64,000 nt of DNA from an uncultured Bacteroidota bacterium. Its GTDB lineage: Bacteria > Bacteroidota > Bacteroidia > B-17B0 > Aurantibacillaceae. The position numbers and the translations under genes were made by a program. The stretch spans positions 186,001 through 250,000 of the forward strand of contig CAILKE010000004.1 of assembly GCA_903834765.1 (NCBI GenBank). The letters run 5' to 3'. Shown here piece after piece: positions 58,678 through 64,000 of the stretch. Below the pieces are notes generated by a model. That model saw only the letters and a program-made list of their open reading frames with translations. It ran no database searches and had not been told where the DNA came from. Each line of letters starts with the position of its first letter. The first letter of the stretch is position 1.

Positions 58678-59610
58678 TTATACAATCTCATCAATCTTTG
58701 ATTGCAAGCCTTTTCCTTCGTGTTTTTCTTCGTGGCTCATAAAATTAAAAGCAGCGATAAGTTGCAAGATAGAATATGTGCAATAGGTAAAAAACATAGC
58801 TAACGTATAGAAGGTCATTAATAGCAATGAGGAATCGCTTCCTGTTTCTTGCCCGCGAGACAAGAGTTTCGTCATCATCATAATGCTAGCTGGTAAACTA
58901 AACAAACCTTGCACAATACTCAAGCAAATAATAGATACAACCATGATAAGCCAGGTCCACCAAAAATTCCCTGATAAGTAGGTTCTTACTTTTCCCATGG
59001 CAGTATAAATAAATACATTATCTCGAACGACAAGGTAAAAACTAGCAGGTATAAAATAGGCAAATACTGGCATGAAAATAATCAATGAAAAAAATATCGT
59101 AAGCCCCACAACAACAGCTCCTCCAACACCTAGGCCTGAAAATATACCAATACAAATTAAAGTAATGATGGTAACAATAAGAATCAATGTTATTATCAAT
59201 ACAATTGATGAAATGATTAATCGCCCAATATTACTCCATAATTTAGTGGCAACTTCAGATACAGTTATTTTTTCACCTGCTCCTTTTTCGTTGTACAAAC
59301 ACATGTAATTATAAGTAACACTGCTTAATAATATATTGGATAAAAACCCGCATAGAACTGTTATACCAAGTGTAGTAAAATAATCGCTATTAAATATGCC
59401 AAGTGGGTTTGATGGATCCCGATTAAAATTGCTCATCAACGTTGTTTGAAAATAGGCATACATCAAGCCCATTAATAAAATCAGAGGCCCAACGATTAAT
59501 ACGATGCTTGTGAAAAATGATTTAAAATTTTGTTTTAAAAATTTAAGCGAATCGCCTAATACAGATCCGAAATCACGTTCTTGACGAAAATTAATTTTTT
59601 GTTGTTGCAT
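58678..59610 (-). CDS. Multi-pass membrane protein of unknown function
   Basis: 310 residues from ATG 59610 (MQQQKINFRQERDFGSVLGD); the frame is open further upstream but only inside the SpoIIM-like gene. Six to seven hydrophobic segments are seen, e.g. FFTSIVLIVGPLILLMGLMYAY, IISSIVLIITLILIVTIITL, VVVGLTIFFSLIIFMPVFAY. Resembles the Bacteroidota membrane proteins found with RDD and SpoIIM genes. It overlaps the end of the SpoIIM-like gene by 20 bases; convergent with comF. Confidence 0.8.
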   Translation of the reverse strand: MQQQKINFRQERDFGSVLGDSLKFLKQNFKSFFTSIVLIVGPLILLMGLMYAYFQTTLMSNFNRDPSNPLGIFNSDYFTTLGITVLCGFLSNILLSSVTYNYMCLYNEKGAGEKITVSEVATKLWSNIGRLIISSIVLIITLILIVTIITLICIGIFSGLGVGGAVVVGLTIFFSLIIFMPVFAYFIPASFYLVVRDNVFIYTAMGKVRTYLSGNFWWTWLIMVVSIICLSIVQGLFSLPASIMMMTKLLSRGQETGSDSSLLLMTFYTLAMFFTYCTYSILQLIAAFNFMSHEEKHEGKGLQSKIDEIV

Positions 59611-60562
59611 AATGTATATGTTTAAATTTAATAGGAAGATAAATAAAATACCAAAGTAAAAATGCCATAGAGCCAAGTATAATGGTTAGACTTAACCATA
59701 ACTCCATTTCGGTGTAGCGTGTTACAAAACTTTCTAAAAATCCGGCACAAATAAATAATGGAATTAATCCAAATACAATTTTAACACTTTCTCTTGCCCC
59801 TCGTTTAAAGGATTCTAAGCGACTATACGAATCTGGAAACATAAAGCTATTCCCTAATATAAATCCTGCGCAACATGCAATCGTAATAACAGACATTTCG
59901 ATGGTACCATGTATCCAAATCACTTTTAAAGCTTTACCTAAAACATTGTATTGATAAAATAGTGCGAAGAAAGAACCTAACATAATAAAATTATATAAGG
60001 CATAAAAGCCTGCGCCAATTGAAAAAAACATCCCCATAGCCAACATTTTAAACGAGACAGTAATGTTGTTGATTGTTATGTATGCAAACATAAATGACTC
60101 TGGCATCTCACCGTATACGCCAATGGGATTGCCGTTTTTAATTCGTTCGATGGTTGCATCAACGTAATCGTCGCCCATTATGATGCGCACAAAATTATCG
60201 TCGTATAACTGAGATATCCAGCCAATAATGGTTCCAACAACCCCTATGCAAAAAGATAGAAACAATAAATGATGGTATTTTCCAAACATAGATGGTAATT
60301 CTGTTTTCCAGAAATGAAAAATACGTTTGTTACTTTCGGATTTGTTTTTATACACTAATTGATGAACGCGCGCAGTAAGTGAGTTTAAGTATTTAGTTGT
60401 TTTACTTTCGGTGAAATTACTTTTAGCGTAAGAAAAATCATCCGTTAATTCCACAAACATTTCGGCAACCTTTGCAGGGTTCTCCACTTCCTTTCTATCA
60501 AGCGAAGCTTCATAGGTTTCCCATTTTTCGGAATTTTGTTTTAAGAAAGTAATTTCCTTCAT
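59591..60562 (-). CDS. Stage II sporulation protein M-like membrane protein
   Basis: 323 residues. A charged N-terminal region (about 1-100) precedes about five membrane segments (LLFLSFCIGVVGTIIGWISQ, MLAMGMFFSIGAGFYALYNF, IEMSVITIACCAGFILG, and more). The segment GTIEMSVITIA with KIVFGLIPLFICAGFLESFV matches the SpoIIM/DUF95 family. Role outside sporulation unknown. Divergent from the RDD gene, forming the usual Bacteroidota RDD-SpoIIM pair. Confidence 0.88.
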   Translation of the reverse strand: MKEITFLKQNSEKWETYEASLDRKEVENPAKVAEMFVELTDDFSYAKSNFTESKTTKYLNSLTARVHQLVYKNKSESNKRIFHFWKTELPSMFGKYHHLLFLSFCIGVVGTIIGWISQLYDDNFVRIIMGDDYVDATIERIKNGNPIGVYGEMPESFMFAYITINNITVSFKMLAMGMFFSIGAGFYALYNFIMLGSFFALFYQYNVLGKALKVIWIHGTIEMSVITIACCAGFILGNSFMFPDSYSRLESFKRGARESVKIVFGLIPLFICAGFLESFVTRYTEMELWLSLTIILGSMAFLLWYFIYLPIKFKHIHYATTKN

Positions 60563-60654
60563 AGATGAATGTTACCGAAGTTATAAAAATAGAATTGTAA
60601 TTTTGAATTTAAACCTATACTTTTAAATATACACTAAATTTATAAAAATTATTA

Positions 60655-61386
60655 ATGGATTCAATAAAAATTACGACTTCTCAAAATGTTGATTTGGAAT
60701 ATGAAGCTGCAGGTGTTGGTTATCGCATGCTTGCTACCTTATTAGACGAAGTATTTAAGATAGTTTATATTATAATTTTTTTCCTTATCATAGGATTAAC
60801 GGCTAAGAGCAACCCTCATTTTTACGACGGCGATAATAATTACACATTATATACTATTTTAATTCTCGCAGCTTTGCCTTATACCTTGTATTATTTTTTA
60901 AGTGAAACCTTTATGAATGGGCAAAGCTTTGGAAAAAAAATTGTTGGCACTAAAGTGGTTAAGTTAGATGGCGCTCAGCCTGGTGTGAGTTCATACATGA
61001 TACGCTCTTTGCTTCGCATTATTGATAGTGGATTAATAGCCTTGATTGTGGTAGCCGTTACCGAAAAGAGTCAGCGACTTGGCGATTTGGCCGCCGGAAC
61101 AACGGTTATTAAATTAGGATCTAAAGTAACATTACGAGACACCATTTTATATAAACCAGTTACTAATTATAAAATAGTATTTGATCAGGTTGCGCTATTA
61201 TCAGATAAAGACATTGCAATAGTGAAAGAAATTTTAGATCACAGTATTAACAAAGATAAGAGAGATAACCTGACCTTATTAGCACAAAAAGTAAAAACAA
61301 AAATAGGAGTAAGCTCAACACTTGATGACGAATCCTTTTTAAAAACGATTTTACTAGATTATAGCCATTATCAGTTTGAGCGATAA
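60655..61386 (+). CDS. RDD family membrane protein
   Basis: 243 residues. An RDD domain with RMLATLLDEVFKIVYIIIFF (Arg and Asp of the signature, about 24-40), GQSFGKKIVGTKVV and SLLRIIDSGLIALIVV with LGDLAAGTTVI. Three hydrophobic segments, then a soluble C-terminal part. Family function is not firmly known; some members are transporters. Divergent from the SpoIIM-like gene with 92 bases between. Confidence 0.92.
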   Translation: MDSIKITTSQNVDLEYEAAGVGYRMLATLLDEVFKIVYIIIFFLIIGLTAKSNPHFYDGDNNYTLYTILILAALPYTLYYFLSETFMNGQSFGKKIVGTKVVKLDGAQPGVSSYMIRSLLRIIDSGLIALIVVAVTEKSQRLGDLAAGTTVIKLGSKVTLRDTILYKPVTNYKIVFDQVALLSDKDIAIVKEILDHSINKDKRDNLTLLAQKVKTKIGVSSTLDDESFLKTILLDYSHYQFER

Positions 61387-61453
61387 ATGGATTTATTATT
61401 AAGTGAAATTCAGTAGTACAAAACAATGCATACTTTGGTAATTGTGCGGTAGG

Positions 61454-61573
61454 CGTGAACGAACGGAGCGAAATTTTGTTTTTATAGCAAATAGTGGGTG
61501 GGCTTTAGAGCGTATAAAAACAAAATATGGCGTTCGTTCTTGACTTTTGTTTCTTTTGGTCAAGCAAAAGAAA
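61454..61573. repeat. Large palindromic intergenic element B
   Basis: The arms 61454-61486 and 61513-61544 are imperfect inverted copies (ATTTTGTTTTTATA mirrored by TATAAAAACAAAAT, with GAACGAAC on one side and GTTCGTTC on the other). A perfect 9-bp hairpin TTTCTTTTG / CAAAAGAAA follows at 61550-61573. Same plan as the element at 21796-21942. The gap 61387-61682 contains nothing else besides the clpP terminator. Confidence 0.65.
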
Positions 61574-61631
61574 GTGAAAAAAAGAAAATCACTTTTTTTG
61601 AATTTATAAAATAATTTTAAGTATTGTGCAT

Positions 61632-61668
61632 AAAAAAAAGAGGCTTTTATTAAGCCTCTTTTTTTTTA
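61632..61668. terminator. Terminator of clpP, probably bidirectional
   Basis: AAGAGGCTT and AAGCCTCTT pair around TTATT, with long A and T runs on the two sides. It lies 15 bases past the clpP stop. Confidence 0.85.
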
Positions 61669-61682
61669 AGAAAGATAAGTAA

Positions 61683-62363
61683 TTATTTTTTCATTAACAC
61701 TTCATCAATCATACCGTAATCTTTAGCCTCTTGAGCTGTCATCCAGTAATCACGATCACTATCAGCCCATACTTTCTCGTATGTTTGTCCGCTATGTGTA
61801 GCAATAATGTCGTATAATTCCTTTTTCAATTTTTGAATTTCACGAGCCGTGATTTCGATATCCGATGCTTGTCCTTCAGCACCACCTAATGGTTGGTGAA
61901 TCATCACACGCGCATGCTTTAATGCCGTACGTTTTCCTTTAGCACCAGCACATTGTAAAACAGCGCCCATACTTGCAGCCATACCTGTACAGATAGTTGC
62001 TACATCTGGTTTAATAATTTGCATGGTATCGTAAATGCCTAAACCTGCATAAACAGAGCCTCCTGGAGAGTTTAAGTAAATTTGAATGTCTTTTTTAGGA
62101 TCAACAGATTCTAAAAATAATAATTGTGCTTGTACAATATTAGCAACTTGATCATTAATGCCTGTTCCTAAAAAAATAATACGATCCATCATTAATCGAG
62201 AAAATACGTCTAATACAGAAACATTTAACTGACGCTCTTCAATAATATTTGGTGTTAGATTTCTAATACCTGGAGTAATAGCAGATACATAACTATCGTA
62301 AGTTAAGCTATTGATGCCAACATGTTTGGTGGCATATTTTTTAAATTCATTTTGATCAAACAT
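61683..62363 (-). CDS. clpP: ATP-dependent Clp protease proteolytic subunit
   Basis: 226 residues. Catalytic Ser131 in GMAASMGAV, His156 in RVMIHQPLGG and a C-terminal Asp (near SDRDYWMTAQEAKDYGMID). The N-terminal 30-residue extension is typical of Bacteroidota ClpP. Forms the 14-subunit chamber with ClpX or ClpA. clpX is not next to it. A strong promoter and a strong terminator make it a single-gene unit. Confidence 0.97.
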   Translation of the reverse strand: MFDQNEFKKYATKHVGINSLTYDSYVSAITPGIRNLTPNIIEERQLNVSVLDVFSRLMMDRIIFLGTGINDQVANIVQAQLLFLESVDPKKDIQIYLNSPGGSVYAGLGIYDTMQIIKPDVATICTGMAASMGAVLQCAGAKGKRTALKHARVMIHQPLGGAEGQASDIEITAREIQKLKKELYDIIATHSGQTYEKVWADSDRDYWMTAQEAKDYGMIDEVLMKK

Positions 62364-62386
62364 AATAATGGGTTTTAGTAATTAAA

Positions 62387-62417
62387 CAAATGTAATTGTT
62401 GCCGGCTATAAAGCAAA
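62387..62417 (-). promoter_or_regulatory. Promoter of clpP
   Basis: Read leftward: TTTG (62414-62417), a 19-base spacer and TACATTTG (62387-62394), a full match to the Bacteroidota consensus TTTG-N19-TAnnTTTG. The leader is about 20 bases. Confidence 0.8.
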
Positions 62418-62483
62418 TAAAAAGCCAAAAACTTTTTAACGACATTTAGTCAGTAACGTGTTTTTTAGCGTAAATACTACCTA

Positions 62484-62499
62484 TGTGATTTATATCACC
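62484..62499. promoter_or_regulatory. CRP/FNR-like operator
   Basis: TGTGA-TTTATA-TCACC is one base from the CRP half-site pattern TGTGA-N6-TCACA. It lies about 110 bases upstream of the likely clpP transcription start. One such match could be chance. Confidence 0.3.
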
Positions 62500-62635
62500 A
62501 CATTGGCTATTATTGATTTTATAATGAATTTGTGTGAAGAAAAAATTTCTGTCTGCTTGTTCTAGTTGCTTTATATAGAAAACACATTATCAGTTCGCCC
62601 TTCGTCAACTCAAGAAAGGAAACGCGAACACAGCC

Positions 62636-62729
62636 TAACATCATGCTCGATAGTTAAAACATTGTTAGTTCGAGTAAGCGCTGCCTCTTTGCGCTGTATT
62701 GAGAGCGCACTGTAACATCATTCTCGATA
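62636..62729. repeat. Direct repeat pair in a GC-richer intergenic block
   Basis: TAACATCATGCTCGATA (62636-62652) recurs as TAACATCATTCTCGATA (62713-62729), one mismatch, 77 bases apart. Between them is GC-richer sequence with a short hairpin AGCGC / GCGCT and CGAGTAAGCG. Looks like part of a repeat or a structured RNA; no protein is encoded. Confidence 0.45.
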
Positions 62730-62795
62730 TGTATTTGCAAAGAACAGGCAAATACTACTCGAATTGACAACCATATAACACAACACCTAACAAAA

Positions 62796-62826
62796 AAAGA
62801 AGTTACCGTTTTAAGGTAACTTCTTT
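62796..62826. terminator. Terminator-like hairpin in the clpP to 63140 gap
   Basis: AAAGAAGTTACC and GGTAACTTCTTT pair over 12 bases around GTTTTAA. On the leftward strand a run of seven T follows, so it could end the transcript of the secreted protein gene 63140, about 310 bases earlier, or end an unseen short RNA reading rightward. Confidence 0.65.
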
Positions 62827-62848
62827 ATACAAAATTATTCGTTCTGTC

Positions 62849-62869
62849 ATTCCGAACTTGATTCGGAAT
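62849..62869. repeat. REP-like palindrome, GAACTTGATTC family, second copy
   Basis: ATTCCGAA and TTCGGAAT pair around CTTGA. Same 15-base core CCGAACTTGATTCGG as at 6470-6488, with the outermost pairs changed together. Confidence 0.65.
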
Positions 62870-62967
62870 CTCTGTGAACATTAAATAACTGAGATGCTGA
62901 ACATTCCGATAGCTATTGGTATCAGCTTGACCAAATAGTTTATTTCTATTTACAAATACAATAAATG

Positions 62968-63050
62968 TGAGATTGCTTCTTCGTTCCTCATCGCAATGAC
63001 GCTTCGTTACTAGTGAAACGTCATTGCGACGAAGTAAGCAATCTCACATC
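62968..63050. repeat. 83-base palindromic REP-like element
   Basis: TGTGAGATTGCTTCTTCG... at the left is mirrored by ...CGAAGTAAGCAATCTCACA at the right, with a second matching block ATCGCAATGACG / CGTCATTGCG nearer the centre. The motif GTCATTGCGA-CGAAG-CAATCTC resembles palindromes dispersed in many bacterial genomes. Confidence 0.7.
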
Positions 63051-63066
63051 TAATAAAACTACATAG

Positions 63067-63087
63067 ATGCTGAATCAAGTTCAGCAT
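63067..63087. repeat. REP-like palindrome, GAACTTGATTC family, third copy inverted
   Basis: ATGCTGAA and TTCAGCAT pair around TCAAG. On the opposite strand it reads GCTGAACTTGATTCAGC, so the stem bases differ from copies one and two but pairing is kept. TTCAGCATGAC repeats once more at about 63098-63108. Confidence 0.6.
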
Positions 63088-63139
63088 GACCGACTAATTC
63101 AGCATGACTTGTTATTACATTTAAAAAAAACTTAATAAA

Positions 63140-64000
63140 CTATTGCAGCACAATTTTCCGAGTTTCAATTGTAACGCCTAATGCATTAATGAGATTAACA
63201 AAATAAATGCCTTTGCTTAATGAAGATACGTCAATAGCATTAGCAGCATCTTTATTTAAAACTACTTGCCCAACGTTATTGATAATTTTTATTGATGAAA
63301 ACTTTAGGACGCTTTTAATGTGTAACTCTGCTGTTGCAGGATTTGGATATAGCTCCACATTTTTTAATAGACTTAAGTCTTCAACCCCAACCGTTGATAA
63401 ACTTAAAGTAGCTACATTGCTGGTATCGCTGCAAGAGCCTGAACCCACTATACATCTGAAGGTTTGATTGTTGTTGTTAACTCCAATACTACTTACCGTT
63501 AATGTTTGTGTAGTAACACCACTATACTGCCCAGCGTTACTTAAATTTTGAAAACCTAACCCTAAATTAGTTTGCCATTGTAATGGTGAACCAGCTGTTG
63601 CAGATACCGTGAATACAGCATTACTACCCGAAGCTAAAGTTTGATTTGTTGGTTGGGAAACAATAGAAGTAACTGAGCATGCATTATACAAATCAGTTAT
63701 CTCTTGTTGTGTTAATGCACGATTCCAGATACCGATATCGTCAAGATTACCATTTAGCCAATATGGATTTGGTGGATATGTATCATAACCAAAACGAAGA
63801 ACAGATGAACAACTACTATTAGGAGTTGGTAGTATTGAGCTTGGAGAGCCATCAAGCACTCCGTCATAATAAAATGCTATATTTTGAGTAGCTAAAGAAT
63901 ATCTAACAATTAAATTATGCCAAACATTAGTACTAATAATTGTGTTCGAAGATACATTAGGATTAGTTCCCGATGAAACCTGATATTCTAAAGAATACGA
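63140..64000 (-). CDS. Secreted LamG/Ig-like protein with type IX secretion sorting domain, C-terminal part
   Basis: 287 residues visible; the frame stays open to the window end, so the N-terminus is missing. The first part has YWLNGNLDDIGIWNRALTQQE, the end of a LamG/concanavalin-like domain. An Ig-like region (about 115-205; PTNQTLASGSNAVFTVSATA, LTVSSIGVNNNNQTFRCIV) follows. The last 75 residues are a type A T9SS sorting domain: VELYPNPATAELHI, IKIINNVGQVVL, DVSSLSKGIYFVNL, ending with the basic RKIVLQ. Exported by the type IX system and probably attached to the cell surface. Confidence 0.93.
   Translation of the reverse strand, partial: SYSLEYQVSSGTNPNVSSNTIISTNVWHNLIVRYSLATQNIAFYYDGVLDGSPSSILPTPNSSCSSVLRFGYDTYPPNPYWLNGNLDDIGIWNRALTQQEITDLYNACSVTSIVSQPTNQTLASGSNAVFTVSATAGSPLQWQTNLGLGFQNLSNAGQYSGVTTQTLTVSSIGVNNNNQTFRCIVGSGSCSDTSNVATLSLSTVGVEDLSLLKNVELYPNPATAELHIKSVLKFSSIKIINNVGQVVLNKDAANAIDVSSLSKGIYFVNLINALGVTIETRKIVLQ

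Noticed and set aside
62820-63110. CRISPR array
   Set aside because: Palindromes differ in sequence and spacing; there are no regular identical repeats with spacers and no cas genes.

Overview
The window is AT-rich, close-packed chromosome of a Bacteroidota bacterium. The evidence is: two proteins with gliding-motility/type IX secretion-style C-termini (38787-42137 and 63140-64000, with a FlgD-like relative at 54560-57988), promoters of the Bacteroidota form TTTG-N19-TAnnTTTG (best at clpP and atpB), no obvious Shine-Dalgarno sequences, an ATP synthase operon atpBEFHAG without atpD/atpC, and Bacteroidota-type neighbourhoods such as surE-TM protein-lpxB-SpoIID and RDD/SpoIIM. No tRNA, rRNA or CRISPR array was seen. 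I cannot name the genus.

Layout. 1-1661 is the 3' part of a RecB-like helicase-nuclease. 1662-9486 is an accessory region. It holds a complete retron: an msr-msd RNA bounded by the inverted repeats a1/a2 (3307-3459) and a reverse transcriptase with NAxxH, YADD and VTG motifs (3478-4491). Directly upstream on the same strand lies a DnaB-like helicase that lacks the DnaB N-terminal domain and is split by one in-frame TAG (2195-3274). Next come an unknown protein with a faint ADP-ribosyltransferase-like N-terminus, gene scraps, an ECF-type sigma factor, an ADP-ribosylglycohydrolase and a GC-richer FAD monooxygenase fused to a DnaJ-type zinc finger. 9940-15177 is a FIST sensor/hybrid histidine kinase operon preceded by two tiny overlapping ORFs. 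15551-25751 is mostly housekeeping: desaturase, purT, truA, an ABC exporter, a PaaE-like reductase, a CDF transporter, an M24 peptidase and asd. 25878-31150 is the ATP synthase operon. 31352-38570 holds a 2070-residue alpha-2-macroglobulin-like protein, alkB and trxA.

38787-46451 holds a large PKD-repeat secreted protein, small membrane proteins and a short glycan operon (glycosyltransferase with no standard start codon, flippase, methyltransferase). 46478-49951 is SpoIID-lpxB-TM protein-surE. 50083-58673 holds ridA, an RRM protein, a lipoprotein that looks like a Rieske fold without its ligands, a CtpA protease, two small exported proteins, a lamin-tail-domain secreted protein and comF. 58678-62363 holds three membrane proteins (one of unknown family, SpoIIM-like, RDD) and clpP. 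62450-63139 is a gene-free stretch packed with REP-like palindromes, followed by a secreted LamG/T9SS protein cut by the window end.

The most interesting item is the retron with a DnaB-type ATPase as its candidate partner. I do not recall DnaB-like helicases among published retron effectors. The TAG inside the helicase, beside an intact RT and RNA, would fit inactivation of a toxic effector, but this is inference.
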